Below are positions 1-9,429 of a stretch of DNA of 64,000 bases, one piece after another. This DNA is from JAICNG01 sp035249985 (GTDB lineage Bacteria > Gemmatimonadota > Gemmatimonadetes > Gemmatimonadales > Gemmatimonadaceae): the NCBI GenBank assembly GCA_035249985.1, contig DATFFP010000029.1, positions 42,979 through 106,978 on the forward strand. The letters are read 5' to 3'. The notes beneath the pieces were generated by a model that saw only the letters and a program-made list of their open reading frames with translations, searched no databases and was not told the origin of the DNA. A program made the position numbers and the translations under genes. Numbering within the stretch: position 1 is the stretch's first letter; each line of letters begins with the position of its first letter.

Positions 1-615
1 CACCCGCGACATGTCGTACATGCTCGTGGTGACGACGGCCTTGATGCGCTTGTCGACGGCAGCCGCATTCAGGCCCATGCCGGCGAAGCCGCAGATTCCG
101 ATGATGCCGATTCGCTCGCGATCGACGGACGGCAGCAGGCCGAGGTAATCCACGGCGGCGCTGAAGTCTTCGGTGTTGATGTCCGGCGACGCCAGGTTGC
201 GAGGCGCTCCACCGCTTTCTCCGGTATAGGACGGATCGAACGCAAGCGTGACGTACCCACGCTCGGCCATGGTTTGCGCGTACAAGCCGGAGGATTGCTC
301 CTTCACCGCGCCAAACGGACCGCTGATGGCGAGTGCCGCCAGCCGTTCGCTGCCACGATTCTTCGGCAGGTAGAGGTCGGCCGCGAGAGTGATGCCGTAG
401 CGGTTCGTGAAGGTCACCTTCTCGTGATCGACCTTGTCGCTTTTCTGGAATGTCTTATCCCATTCTTGCGTCAGTTGCATATCGCCTCCGTTTGCGTTTG
501 TGCTTCGCGGGAATGTCTCGTTCCGCTCGGTATCCGCGAGGGTTCTATATGCGGTTGCGGTTCCCGCGATGGCTCCCAGCAGCAGTGTCGTGGAAAGAAT
601 CGCTTTGGTTGTCAT
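1..615 (-). CDS. alpha/beta hydrolase, dienelactone-hydrolase-like (3' end outside window)
   Basis: The reading frame starts at ATG 613-615 and runs off the left edge, so only about 205 residues are visible. The N-terminus looks like a signal peptide (hydrophobic stretch at residues 6-22). A core hydrolase section follows, with a nucleophile elbow G-I-C-G-F-A-G near residue 175, so the nucleophile would be Cys, as in dienelactone hydrolases. Family members act on ester or lactone substrates; the real substrate is unknown. An internal ATG at 478-480 would give a cytoplasmic form starting MQLTQEW. I prefer the upstream start because of the signal peptide, but this is uncertain. The gene is divergent from the LysR gene at 750, a classic arrangement in which the regulator controls the neighbouring enzyme. 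Confidence 0.75.
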   Translation of the reverse strand, partial: MTTKAILSTTLLLGAIAGTATAYRTLADTERNETFPRSTNANGGDMQLTQEWDKTFQKSDKVDHEKVTFTNRYGITLAADLYLPKNRGSERLAALAISGPFGAVKEQSSGLYAQTMAERGYVTLAFDPSYTGESGGAPRNLASPDINTEDFSAAVDYLGLLPSVDRERIGIIGICGFAGMGLNAAAVDKRIKAVVTTSMYDMSRV

Positions 616-714
616 GAGGTGGCCTCAGCGTTCACGCGGCGGCGCCGCGTACTGGTTGTCGGTGACGTGCTCAGCCGTTGGACCAATGAACCATTTTCCG
701 GCATTGCGATCTAC

Positions 715-742
715 TTGACAGCGCTTCATGTGCTGTTAAGCA
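715..742 (+). promoter_or_regulatory. possible promoter for the LysR gene
   Basis: TTGACA at 715-720 is followed after 16 nt by TAAGCA at 737-742, a weak -10. The ATG at 750 lies about 7 nt further on and has no Shine-Dalgarno sequence, so the transcript could be leaderless. The -35 match is perfect and the -10 match is poor. Confidence 0.3.
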
Positions 743-749
743 TTGCTTC

Positions 750-1730
750 ATGACGCCCGATGCACTCGACGGTATGGTGGTGTTCGCCGCAGTGGCGGAG
801 TCGCGGAATTTCCGCGTGGCCGGAGAGCGACTCGGGGTGACAGCGTCGGCGGTGAGCCAGGCGCTGCGCAAGCTGGAGGAGCGCATCGGCGTTCCGCTCG
901 TGCACCGCACCACGCGAAGTGTCAGCCTTTCGGAGGCGGGCCAACGACTCTACGCCGCGGTTCGCCCCGCACTCGCGGAGGTGGAGTCGGCTGTTGCAGC
1001 GGCCGGTGAGCTGGGAGATGCGCCGCGCGGGACGCTGCGCTTGCTCGTGGGACCGGACGTGGACCCAGTTTTCGCCGGATCGCTCTTCTCCAGCTTTCTC
1101 ACGTCCTACAGCGAAGTGAAGCTCGACCTCGTGGTGAGCGACGCGATCGTCGACGTTGTGGCGCTCGGCTACGACGCGGGCATCCAGCTTGGCGAAGTGA
1201 TCGACCGGGACATGATCGCGGTTCCCGTCACTGGCGACATCCGAATGACCGTGGTGGGTTCACCGGCCTATTTCGCGAAGCACCCCAAGCCGCGCCATCC
1301 ACACGATCTCGTTCGACACGAGTGCCTCAATTGGCGCCGGACCGCCGATGCGCCGGGATACCGTTGGGAGTTCACGGAGCCGGGAACGGACGGCCGCGTC
1401 GGGGGTGGGGTCGAGATGGTGGTCGCCGTGCCGGGACGTGTCCTATCGACGGACTCGCGGATCAACCTCGGCTTGGCACGCGCGGGGCTCGGTCTGACCA
1501 TCGTGTACGAGGACATGGTGCGCGACGACGTGGCGCGCGGCACGCTCGTGCCAGTGCTGGAGAAGTACTGTGCGCCTTTTCCAGGCTATTACCTGTTCTA
1601 TCCACAGCGTCGACAAGCCACGCCGGCGCTCCGGGCGCTGATTGAACACCTACGCAACAATCGGGAAGGCAGCCGTCGATCGCGCAGCCGTGACGCGGAC
1701 GGCCGCGCACGCGCAACCGGCTCACGGTAG
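750..1730 (+). CDS. LysR-family transcriptional regulator
   Basis: This is a 326-residue protein, close to the usual 300-330. The N-terminal winged helix-turn-helix (about residues 5-65) contains the typical stretch ending in T-A-S-A-V-S-Q-A-L-R-K-L-E. It is followed by a LysR substrate-binding domain (about 90-300). The last 20 or so residues are rich in Arg and Ser and look like a disordered tail. It probably controls the divergent hydrolase gene at 1-615; this is inferred from position only. The effector cannot be read from the sequence. The start has no clear ribosome binding site. Confidence 0.9.
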   Translation: MTPDALDGMVVFAAVAESRNFRVAGERLGVTASAVSQALRKLEERIGVPLVHRTTRSVSLSEAGQRLYAAVRPALAEVESAVAAAGELGDAPRGTLRLLVGPDVDPVFAGSLFSSFLTSYSEVKLDLVVSDAIVDVVALGYDAGIQLGEVIDRDMIAVPVTGDIRMTVVGSPAYFAKHPKPRHPHDLVRHECLNWRRTADAPGYRWEFTEPGTDGRVGGGVEMVVAVPGRVLSTDSRINLGLARAGLGLTIVYEDMVRDDVARGTLVPVLEKYCAPFPGYYLFYPQRRQATPALRALIEHLRNNREGSRRSRSRDADGRARATGSR

Positions 1731-2033
1731 TGTATCTGGAAAGGATAACGTCATAGGCGCGGAGCACAGGCTCCGCGGCGCCTAACTATGGCTGGGAACG
1801 AGTGTCTTAGCGCCGCACGATTGGTACGATGTGGCTCGCTTCGAGCGCTGCGCGGGAATGCGCCTCACGCGTGGAGTTGTGAGAAGCTTCCGTAACGTGT
1901 CGAGTCGGGCCCCCGACGTCGCCGGCGGTCGGGCCGGGCTCCAGCCACCCTCGGGTGGCCGCCAGGCTTCGGCATGGCCTTACGAGTTTTCCACAGGCCA
2001 CACGACGCGACTGGGGTCGTTGGTGTCCGCTGC
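1731..2033. other. intergenic stretch with hairpins, no gene seen
   Basis: This 303-bp gap separates the convergent LysR and terC genes. It contains an imperfect hairpin at 1755-1783 (arm GGCGCGGAG against CTCCGCGGCGCC) that could end the LysR transcript, and a second small hairpin around 1946-1960 (CCACCC against GGGTGG). Neither is followed by a clear T-run. Reading frames here are not convincing. Confidence 0.5.
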
Positions 2034-3002
2034 TCAGGGGGCCTCGGACCCCTTGGCCCCAACTGCGCGCCGCAGGATGTCGTCCCTCTTCGGAAACATG
2101 ACGCTAGCGATCACCGCGATGGTGAGCACCAGCGCGATCACGCCGAGCGACAATCCGATTGGCAGCTTGTAGACATCCGTTAGTAGCATCTTCGCTCCGA
2201 CGAAGATGAGCACGAGTGAGAGCCCGAGCTTCAGGTAGTGAAACCGGTGAATGACGCCGGCGAGGAGGAAATAGAGCGCGCGTAGCCCAAGGATGGCGAA
2301 GACGTTCGAGGTGTAAACGAGGAAGGGATCGGTGGTGATGGCGAAGATCGCGGGAATCGAGTCCACCGCGAAGATGAGGTCCGTCGTCTCGACGAGAACC
2401 AGTGCGACGAAGAGCGGCGTGGCGACGCGCCGCATGCGTCCGCCGACGTTCTCCCGAACGAAGAATTTCTGGCCGTGATTGGCGTTCGTCACCGGGATGA
2501 AGCGGCGCACAAGCCGGATGACGGGGTTGGCCTCCGCGTCGATGGCAGGTCCGCTGTGCTTCGCCATGCGCACGCCAGTGAAAACGAGGAACGCGCCGAA
2601 CAGGTAGATGATCCAGTGGAACTCCGCGATCAGGGCCGCTCCCGCCGCGATCATCGCACCGCGCATGACGAGCGCGCCCAGGATTCCCCAGAACAGCACA
2701 CGGTGCTGATAGCGTAGCGGGACGTCGAGATACGAGAAGACGAGGACGAAGACGAAGATGTTGTCGACCGACAACGCCTTCTCGATGAGGTAGCCGGTGA
2801 GGAACTCGAGCCCGGCTTGCGTCCCCATGAATCGGTAGACGCCATAGGTGAAGGTCAGCGCCAGCGCGACCCACACCGCGCTCCACGTCGCCGCCTCGCG
2901 AATCGAGACCTCGTGCGCCTTCCGGTGAAAAACGCCGAGGTCGATTGCCAGCATCGCCAGCACGAACGCGGTGAAGCCCACCCACAGCCAGAGCTGATCC
3001 AC
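2034..3002 (-). CDS. TerC-family integral membrane protein (Alx-like)
   Basis: The protein has 322 residues from a GTG start at 3000-3002, chosen because an AGGAGG sequence lies 5 nt upstream. A longer frame reaching 3143 would run through the riboswitch described at 3071-3179. About eight to nine hydrophobic segments are visible. TerC hallmarks include E-K-A-L-S-V-D-N in the third segment and V-E-T-T-D-L-I-F-A-V-D-S-I-P in the middle; their acidic residues are thought to handle metal ions. Family members (Alx, MntP-type function, TerC) are linked to manganese export and metal homeostasis. The upstream Mn riboswitch supports Mn2+ export as the role. The enzyme-like name 'tellurium resistance' is historical. 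Confidence 0.88.
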   Translation of the reverse strand: MDQLWLWVGFTAFVLAMLAIDLGVFHRKAHEVSIREAATWSAVWVALALTFTYGVYRFMGTQAGLEFLTGYLIEKALSVDNIFVFVLVFSYLDVPLRYQHRVLFWGILGALVMRGAMIAAGAALIAEFHWIIYLFGAFLVFTGVRMAKHSGPAIDAEANPVIRLVRRFIPVTNANHGQKFFVRENVGGRMRRVATPLFVALVLVETTDLIFAVDSIPAIFAITTDPFLVYTSNVFAILGLRALYFLLAGVIHRFHYLKLGLSLVLIFVGAKMLLTDVYKLPIGLSLGVIALVLTIAVIASVMFPKRDDILRRAVGAKGSEAP

Positions 3003-3070
3003 GGCCGCCTCCTGAGGGACCTGACGCACGAAGGGCGAGCCCTCGCGCGGCCGGGCATCATGCCCGGTCC

Positions 3071-3179
3071 ATGCGAAGGTCTCGCCCAGTCCCCAGTGAC
3101 CTGCCGAACCGTGCGCGTGAGCGCAGTCTTGACGATTCGGCATCGCGGCACGCGCGGCCCGCGGAGCTACTCCCCCTCG
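3071..3179 (-). promoter_or_regulatory. yybP-ykoY-type manganese riboswitch upstream of terC
   Basis: On the minus strand the family hallmarks appear in order: GGGGGAGTAGC at its 5' end (complement of 3169-3179), a CGTCAAGAC internal element, and the 3' box GGGCGAGACCTTCGCAT (complement of about 3071-3087). The closing stem forms between CGAGGG and CCTTCG with one G-T pair. This family binds Mn2+ and commonly precedes terC/alx and mntP genes. Two further hairpins lie between it and the GTG start (3051-3067 and 3031-3042). They could form the expression platform, which I infer acts at translation because no T-run is visible. Confidence 0.85.
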
Positions 3180-3261
3180 AACGCGACAGCGAGTGCAAGG
3201 CGGGTGCCAGCCACCTGGCGATTCACCGCGCGGCTCGACTCGCCTCTACCGCCGTGCTGCG

Positions 3262-4938
3262 TTACGCCCTAACGAGCTTCCGGTACGCGACCCGGTGCGG
3301 CTGGTCGGCGTCGATGCCCTTCCGTTTGCGGAGATCCTCCTTGTACGCCTCGTAGTTCCCCTCGAACCACACGACCTCCGAATTCCCCTCGAACGCGAGG
3401 ATGTTCGTCGCGATGCGGTCCAGGAACCACCGGTCGTGGGAGATGACGACGGCGCATCCCGCGAAATCGACGAGCGCATCCTCGAGCGCACGCAGCGTAT
3501 CCACGTCGAGATCGTTGGTGGGCTCGTCGAGCAGCAGCAGATTTCCCCCCGACATGAGCGTCTTCGCCAGATGGAGGCGGTTGCGCTCGCCGCCGGCGAG
3601 GTCGCCGACCCGCTTCTGCTGATCCGCCCCGCGAAAGTTGAAGCTGGCGAGATACGCGCGGGAGTTGATCTCCTTCTTGCCGACCATGATCTGCTCCAGG
3701 CCGCCGGAGATCTCGTCCCACACCGTCTTCTTGCCGTCGAGCGTGCGCGTCTGGTCCGCGTAGGCGAGCTGCACCGTCTCTCCCACCTTGAGTGAGCCGG
3801 CGTCCGGCTTCTCCGTGCCGTTGATCATGCGGAAGAGCGTCGTCTTCCCCGCGCCGTTCGGCCCGATCACGCCCACGATGCCACCGCGCGGCAACGAGAA
3901 CGACAGGCCATCGAACAGCAGATTGTCGCCGTACGCCTTGCGCAGGTCGTTCGCGATCACGACGTCGTTGCCCAACCGCGGCGCGGGAGGGATCACGATC
4001 TCGTTCTGCGCAATGCGCTCGAGCTGCTTCTCGCTCGCCAGCTCCTCGTACTTCTGAATACGGGCCTTCGACTTCGCCTGACGAGCGCGGGGCGCGAGTC
4101 GCACCCACTCCAGCTCGCGCTCGAGCGTGCGCTGCCGAGCGCTGACCGATTTCTCCTCCTGCGCGAGACGCGTCCGTTTTTGATCGAGCCACGACGAGTA
4201 GTTGCCCTCGTAGGGGATGCCGCGCCCCCGATCGAGCTCGAGGATCCACTTCGCGACGTTATCGAGGAAATACCGGTCGTGCGTGATCGCCACGACCGTC
4301 CCCGGAAACTGCTCGAGGTGCTTCTCGAGCCATGCCACGCTTTCGGCATCGAGGTGGTTCGTCGGCTCGTCGAGCAGCAGGAGATCGGGCTCTTCGAGGA
4401 GCACGCGGCACAGAGCGACGCGCCGCTTCTCTCCCCCGCTCAGCTTCTTCACGTCGGCATCGGCCGGAGGAAGTCGCAGCGCATCCATCGCGACCTCGAT
4501 CTTGTTGTCGAGATTCCAGAGATCGTGCGCGTCGATGTACTCCTGGAGTCGCCCCTGCTCCTCGAGCAGCTTGTTCATCGCGTCGTCGTCCATCGGCTCG
4601 GCGAACTTCATCGCGATGTCGTTGAAGCGCTCGAGCGCCTTGCGCTGGTCCTTGAGCGCTTCCTCGACGTTACCGCGGACGTCCTTCGCGGTGTCGAGTT
4701 GCGGCTCCTGCGACAGGTAGCCGATCTTCGTGCCCTTCGCCGCCCATGCTTCTCCTTGAATGTCCTGATCGATGCCCGCCATGATGCGCAGCAGCGACGA
4801 TTTTCCGGCGCCGTTGGGGCCGAGCACACCGATCTTGGCGCCAGGGTAAAACGAGAGCCAAATGTCGTCGAGAATCACGCGCGAAGGTGGAACCACCTTG
4901 CGCAGGGCCTTCATGACGTAGATGAACTGGGGAGCCAC
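3262..4938 (-). CDS. ettA: energy-dependent translational throttle protein EttA (ABC-F)
   Basis: The protein has 558 residues from a GTG at 4936-4938; EttA is normally about 555. The start was chosen because the N-terminus then reads V-A-P-Q-F-I-Y-V-M-K-A-L-R-K-V-V-P, the conserved EttA opening. Two ABC ATPase domains are present, each with Walker A (GPNGAGKSS and GPNGAGKTT), the LSGGE or LAGGE signature, and LLLLDEPTN Walker B. A charged linker separates them and there are no membrane segments, as expected for a ribosome-binding ABC-F protein that senses the ATP/ADP ratio at the E site. No Shine-Dalgarno is seen. The leader instead carries a CTTCCTC/CGTTCCTC heptad repeat. Confidence 0.95.
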   Translation of the reverse strand: MAPQFIYVMKALRKVVPPSRVILDDIWLSFYPGAKIGVLGPNGAGKSSLLRIMAGIDQDIQGEAWAAKGTKIGYLSQEPQLDTAKDVRGNVEEALKDQRKALERFNDIAMKFAEPMDDDAMNKLLEEQGRLQEYIDAHDLWNLDNKIEVAMDALRLPPADADVKKLSGGEKRRVALCRVLLEEPDLLLLDEPTNHLDAESVAWLEKHLEQFPGTVVAITHDRYFLDNVAKWILELDRGRGIPYEGNYSSWLDQKRTRLAQEEKSVSARQRTLERELEWVRLAPRARQAKSKARIQKYEELASEKQLERIAQNEIVIPPAPRLGNDVVIANDLRKAYGDNLLFDGLSFSLPRGGIVGVIGPNGAGKTTLFRMINGTEKPDAGSLKVGETVQLAYADQTRTLDGKKTVWDEISGGLEQIMVGKKEINSRAYLASFNFRGADQQKRVGDLAGGERNRLHLAKTLMSGGNLLLLDEPTNDLDVDTLRALEDALVDFAGCAVVISHDRWFLDRIATNILAFEGNSEVVWFEGNYEAYKEDLRKRKGIDADQPHRVAYRKLVRA

Positions 4939-4950
4939 GTTGGACCGGAT

Positions 4951-4972
4951 GAGGAACGAGGAATGAGGAAGC
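4951..4972. repeat. one-armed 7-nt tandem repeat (GAGGAAC type)
   Basis: Three consecutive 7-nt units (GAGGAAC, GAGGAAT, GAGGAAG) lie just upstream of the ettA start. The same unit forms an inverted pair at 56051-56126 and another single arm at 40055-40082, in both cases at a gene edge. Confidence 0.6.
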
Positions 4973-5077
4973 GAGCCTGGAAATCTGATCGCTTGCGCCG
5001 GCTCATTCCAGCCCACGACTCGTGCGCCCAAGGCCGGAATGGAGTACGTTCCCCGCCACAACACAGAGGAGGAAGGC

Positions 5078-5488
5078 GTGTCACCGATTACCACGTCGTA
5101 TACGGGCCACCGGGCGCTCACCATCGCCGGATTCCTCACCCTCGCGGCCGGCGCGATGCACCTCGGCATCACCTTCCTCGCGTACCGGCCCATGTTTCGG
5201 CTCGAGGCGCTCTGGTTCGCCGGCACGGGCGTCGCGATCATGCTGATCGGCGCGGTGATGCTGCTCGCGCGCCGTGCCCCCGCTGGGTCGCTGGACCGGT
5301 GGATCGCCGCCGCGGCCAGCCTTGCCGGGCTGGTGATCGCCTTCGCGTACGAGATCCTCAACGACTGGAGCGAGCCGCGCGGTTACGTCCAGATCGCCCT
5401 CTTCTCCATGGGACTCGTCGCGGCGCTTCGCGGCGGCAGGCCGGTGTCGGAGACCGTGGTCACAGCGGATTCTCCGCGACGAGTGTAG
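5078..5488 (+). CDS. small four-helix membrane protein, unknown function
   Basis: The GTG at 5078-5080 is preceded by GAGGAGGAAG at good spacing, so I prefer it to the ATG at 5039. The 136-residue product has four predicted membrane helices (about residues 12-32, 40-60, 70-90 and 98-118) with short loops and no recognisable catalytic motif. It is divergent from ettA and convergent with the glycan operon. I do not recognise a family. Confidence 0.7.
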   Translation: MSPITTSYTGHRALTIAGFLTLAAGAMHLGITFLAYRPMFRLEALWFAGTGVAIMLIGAVMLLARRAPAGSLDRWIAAAASLAGLVIAFAYEILNDWSEPRGYVQIALFSMGLVAALRGGRPVSETVVTADSPRRV

Positions 5489-5504
5489 CTCGGTCCTGAG
5501 TGTC

Positions 5505-8165
5505 TCACGGCTCGGCCAACCGAGTCAGGCGCAGGTGATCCACGAGCGCCCGGTTGACGGCGCCGTTCATGTTGCGATCGACATCGGTGTACGCGAGATG
5601 CAACGTGTGGGTTCCGGCGCTCAGCCACGTCGTGAGCACGCTGCTGTAGCCCCAATCGGTCCACAGCTCGCTGCCGCGATGCGGCATAACGAGTGAGCCG
5701 ATGCGCGATCCGTCGATGATCAATGACCGGATCGCCGCCTTATCGCCGCTGTTGATGGGCCCGCTGCCGTTCGCATAGCGGGCATCGATGGCGTACATCC
5801 CCGCAACGGGAATCTCGACGGTGAACTGTACCTCGGTGTTCGCGCTCACCGTGAGCTCGACCGAGCCGTTGCCGTCCGCACTGGCTTGCGTCGTATCACC
5901 TTGAACGCCCGCCGGTTCACCGAGAATCACGGCATCGGGCGGCACGACACGAATCGGCTCGCTCAGAAACGACCCGATACCGCCCGCATCCATCGCCATG
6001 ACCTGGTACTCCGCCAGTCCATTCCCCGGCTCCACGCGCCCCTGCGCTGAAGTGGTCACCGAGCTGCGACGGCCATTCTGGAAGATGGTGTAGCTCACTG
6101 CCCGGGGCACGGGACGCCACACCAATCGTCCGCCGCGAAGCGAGACGAGCGGCGTTGCCGGCGCGGCCCGGTTCGCCACGACGTTGATGCTGGAGGGCAT
6201 GACGTCGCCATTCATGGTCAGCTCGATCGTATGCGGGCCCGTTAGGCCAGCCGGGATCTCCGGGTTCGGCAAGGGCCTTCCGTCGAGGGTCGCGGCGGCC
6301 ACGGAGCTGCCGAAGCCGCGAACGGTGATCGTGAGCGTCGCGCCGCGGTAGCGGAAGTTCCGCAGCGTGCGCTCGCCATCGTAGGCGCGAGGGACGACGG
6401 GTCGAAACGCGAGCCGATCGTACTCGAACCGCATCCCGAACAGCACGCGGATCACCGTCGCCAGATTTGCTCCGACACTCCCGATGAGACGATCGGAGTT
6501 GAGCTCCGTGCCTTCGAAGTGGCCGCTCGCGGCCACCATGTTCTCCTTGTTGGTGAGGAAGAGGGCCGCCGCTCGGTAAATCGATGCCAGCCCGTGCTCC
6601 ACCGCCGCGGCATTACCCGCCTCGGCCGCGGCCCACGTCCAGAACCCAACCACCTGTGGCCAGATTCCAGCGTTGTGATACGGGGGCTGATCGCCGATGT
6701 ACGGCCAGAAGCTGGGAACCCCGAAGGGCACGACCGGCGCGCGTCGAGCGAGAACCTCGCGCTGCTCGGTTCCTGCAATGCCGTAGATGATCGCCAATGC
6801 TTCGCCGAGCCCCTCTGCGCGCGGCGAGAGCGAGTGATGCACCCGGCCGTATCGGAACTGGCCGTAGTAGCCGTTCTCGGAGAGCCACAGGTGCGTGTTC
6901 ATCCCCTGCCGGACCCGTGTCGCGACCGAATCCCACCGCGCTGGCGACTCGCCTAACGCCGTCGCCATGCGGCTGAGGACGCGATAGGTCGCGTAATGCA
7001 GCGCGTTGGTACCGAGGCTCTGCGATTGGTAGATGTCACGCGGATCCATCCACGCGGGATAGCTCTGCTCGCGCCAATCCAGGAACGACGACTCCCCTCG
7101 GAACAATCCCGTCGCGCTGTCGAACGCGACCGCGAGATCGGCTTCGGCCGAGCGGCGAATGATGTCGAAGCACTGTCTGAGCCACTCGTGGTCGCCGGTG
7201 ACCGCATACAGCTCCCAGGCGGCGAGCGCCCAGGCCATCCGGTCGGTCGACACCGGCCACGAACCGCCGGTTCCCGTGTCCTGGATGATGCGGCCGCTCG
7301 AGTCCACCTTCACGAGCAGGCTCCGCCGCACCTCCTCAGGCGCGATCGGGGCGATGCCGAGCAGGGCTCCCCACGACACGTCGCGTGTCCAGATGCCTTC
7401 CCACTTGGCGCCCGCCATGAGCGCGCCATCGTCGCGGCGCAGCTCCACGAGCTCCTCCAGCGACAAGCGGTAGAGCGCGTCGATCAGCCGCTGCGACGAA
7501 ACCAGCTCGGGGAAGCGCGCGATGTCGCGCTTCCGCACCCACACGGCGCGTCCGCTATCGTCCGCGGGTCTCGTGTAGATCGTCTCGAATGGCAGCGTGA
7601 CGGTGTAGATCCCGTCGCGATTCGGGTCGGTGAGCTCGAACTGTGATCCCGGCTCGAGCACCGAGAAGTCCCACGTCAGCGGCTCGGCGTTGCCGACGAT
7701 GTAGACGCCCTTGAAGTCGCGCCGGCGAACGGGCGGCCCATTCGGGGGGTCATACGAGCCGCGGCCGCGGAAGCTCGCCAGCACAGGGCGCATGTCGAGG
7801 CGGAACGTCACCTGCGCCGTGCCCTCCTCGCTCGGCGGCGCATCCTCCGGCGCCGGCGTCCGCGGTGCGTCCACGCGACCGAACTGATAGATGGGCGTAG
7901 TGATCTTTCCCGCGCGGGGACGGACGTAGATCATGTGGTCCGTGCCGGGCGGGAATTCGTTGTCCTGCCCGTTGATGCTGAACTTGAACATCACCTCGCG
8001 TGGCGCGCGTGGGTAATTCGTTTCGATGCGATCACGCGTGACGGCAATTGCGCCGAACGCCCCCTGCACGACCGACGTGTCGGTGATGACGAACGTCGTG
8101 TCGCGCTCCTGGGCGAACGCAACGCCAGCGCCGATGTACGCCGCCGCGAACAGGCCGACCTTCAT
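5505..8165 (-). CDS. secreted six-hairpin (alpha/alpha barrel) glycosidase with C-terminal carbohydrate-binding module
   Basis: The 886-residue protein starts at ATG 8163-8165, which overlaps the stop of the upstream PHP gene (ATGA), and begins with a signal peptide M-K-V-G-L-F-A-A-A-Y. The N-terminal third looks like a beta-sandwich. The middle (about residues 220-640) contains W-T-R-D-V-S-W-G and long Trp-rich helices typical of (alpha/alpha)6 glycosidases. The C-terminus (about 745-886) reads like a CBM35-type module with G-S-E-L-W-T-D-W-G-Y. It is the last gene of the glycan operon. The exact GH family and bond specificity cannot be called by eye; trehalase-like and amylolytic families are alternatives. 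Confidence 0.75.
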   Translation of the reverse strand: MKVGLFAAAYIGAGVAFAQERDTTFVITDTSVVQGAFGAIAVTRDRIETNYPRAPREVMFKFSINGQDNEFPPGTDHMIYVRPRAGKITTPIYQFGRVDAPRTPAPEDAPPSEEGTAQVTFRLDMRPVLASFRGRGSYDPPNGPPVRRRDFKGVYIVGNAEPLTWDFSVLEPGSQFELTDPNRDGIYTVTLPFETIYTRPADDSGRAVWVRKRDIARFPELVSSQRLIDALYRLSLEELVELRRDDGALMAGAKWEGIWTRDVSWGALLGIAPIAPEEVRRSLLVKVDSSGRIIQDTGTGGSWPVSTDRMAWALAAWELYAVTGDHEWLRQCFDIIRRSAEADLAVAFDSATGLFRGESSFLDWREQSYPAWMDPRDIYQSQSLGTNALHYATYRVLSRMATALGESPARWDSVATRVRQGMNTHLWLSENGYYGQFRYGRVHHSLSPRAEGLGEALAIIYGIAGTEQREVLARRAPVVPFGVPSFWPYIGDQPPYHNAGIWPQVVGFWTWAAAEAGNAAAVEHGLASIYRAAALFLTNKENMVAASGHFEGTELNSDRLIGSVGANLATVIRVLFGMRFEYDRLAFRPVVPRAYDGERTLRNFRYRGATLTITVRGFGSSVAAATLDGRPLPNPEIPAGLTGPHTIELTMNGDVMPSSINVVANRAAPATPLVSLRGGRLVWRPVPRAVSYTIFQNGRRSSVTTSAQGRVEPGNGLAEYQVMAMDAGGIGSFLSEPIRVVPPDAVILGEPAGVQGDTTQASADGNGSVELTVSANTEVQFTVEIPVAGMYAIDARYANGSGPINSGDKAAIRSLIIDGSRIGSLVMPHRGSELWTDWGYSSVLTTWLSAGTHTLHLAYTDVDRNMNGAVNRALVDHLRLTRLAEP

Positions 8166-9427
8166 GGCTGCACCGGCTGCGTCCACGCCATCTCCATCTC
8201 TCCGGCGTACGAGGGATTCGCCTTTGGCTTCGTGGACACGACGCGCACGCGAACGTAGACCTCATCGCCACGCATGGTGTAGCTCGCGCTCGTTCCACGC
8301 ACTTCGCTGAGCACCGCGCCGACCTCGTTACTGTAATGGCGAGTGATCGGCGTACCGGCGGAGTCGTGTCTCGCCACGCTCGTCGTGTCGTAGCCACGGC
8401 GTGTTCCGATGAACTGCGTCGTATAGCTCACGCCGGCAGCACCCGTGATCGCGACCGTGAGACGTTGGCCCTGGCGGCGCAGTTCCGAAAGGGTCACGCC
8501 GGTGCTCGCGTAGAAGTCCCCGCGCGCCATGGCCCGCATCAGTGAATCGGCAGCCAGCGTGGAAGCGCGAACCATGATCCAGCCGCGTCCGGGATTGCGG
8601 TGGCGCGGAGCGAATTCGTGATAGTCGTGTGCGTCGTCAGTCGCGACGCCGTAGAGCATGGCGCCTCCGGTCGTGAGACGCCGCGTGAGCACGATGTCCC
8701 AGATGCGCTCGTTGCCCGGTCGCAGGGAATCGCCCAGGATGTTGACGAGTGGGTGGCCGTTGTACACCTCGAAGAACCGAAGGTCGGGCAGCGCGATCAA
8801 GTCCTCCGCCGTCTGGCTCCAGAGGAAGTTCGGATGGTTGAGGACCGCGACGATCTCACGTGCGGTGCGGCCTTCCTGCACGCGGAGCGAGTCCAGGTCT
8901 TTCCGAAGGATCTCGACGAGCGACGTACCCTTTTGCTCCGACACCGCCTCGGCGAGGTTGAGCGCGTTCATGTGCGCCCCCCGCCCGGCGAGATACTGCG
9001 TGATCTCCTCGCCCGGGACGAGAACAAAGTGCCCACGTTCTTCCACGCGCGCGCGGTACTCGGGCAGACGCTTCAACCGCACCAAGAGCGTGTCGCCCGA
9101 TCGTCGCTCCTCCACCCAGCGCGTGTCGTTGCGTTCGCGATACTTCGTGTACGCCTCGCGCGCGGGGCCGTTCGGCGGAACGCGAAGCCAGCGCTCGGAC
9201 GAGGCCAGCGTGTTGTGATCGGTTATGGAGAGAAAGTGATAGCCGTTGCGCTTGTACCATTCAGCGACGGCTTCCGGGAAGTCATCACCGTCCGACCAGA
9301 GGGTGTGCGTGTGCGTATTTCCGCGCCACCAGATCTCGGCCGGTGCGACGTCGGCCGTCGCGACGGTGGTCGTTTGACAGGATGCATTGGCCAGCAGGAC
9401 GAACGCCACCAGGGGCGCGCGCCACAC
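8162..9427 (-). CDS. PHP-domain metal-dependent hydrolase, CehA/McbA-like, exported
   Basis: The proposed GTG start at 9425-9427 lies 2 nt after the stop of the upstream esterase and gives 421 residues with a short hydrophobic N-terminus ending near a Cys (A-N-A-S-C). The lipobox is imperfect, so it may be a lipoprotein or a plain secreted protein. The PHP signature N-T-H-T-H-T-L-W-S-D-G is present, followed by S-I-T-D-H-N, and later A-T-D-D-A-H-D-Y-H, which supply metal ligands. PHP proteins are phosphoesterases or hydrolases. In glycan operons their substrate is usually unknown. A frame extending upstream to 9652 overlaps the esterase gene and is not used. Confidence 0.8.
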   Translation of the reverse strand: MWRAPLVAFVLLANASCQTTTVATADVAPAEIWWRGNTHTHTLWSDGDDFPEAVAEWYKRNGYHFLSITDHNTLASSERWLRVPPNGPAREAYTKYRERNDTRWVEERRSGDTLLVRLKRLPEYRARVEERGHFVLVPGEEITQYLAGRGAHMNALNLAEAVSEQKGTSLVEILRKDLDSLRVQEGRTAREIVAVLNHPNFLWSQTAEDLIALPDLRFFEVYNGHPLVNILGDSLRPGNERIWDIVLTRRLTTGGAMLYGVATDDAHDYHEFAPRHRNPGRGWIMVRASTLAADSLMRAMARGDFYASTGVTLSELRRQGQRLTVAITGAAGVSYTTQFIGTRRGYDTTSVARHDSAGTPITRHYSNEVGAVLSEVRGTSASYTMRGDEVYVRVRVVSTKPKANPSYAGEMEMAWTQPVQP

Positions 9428-9429
9428 GC

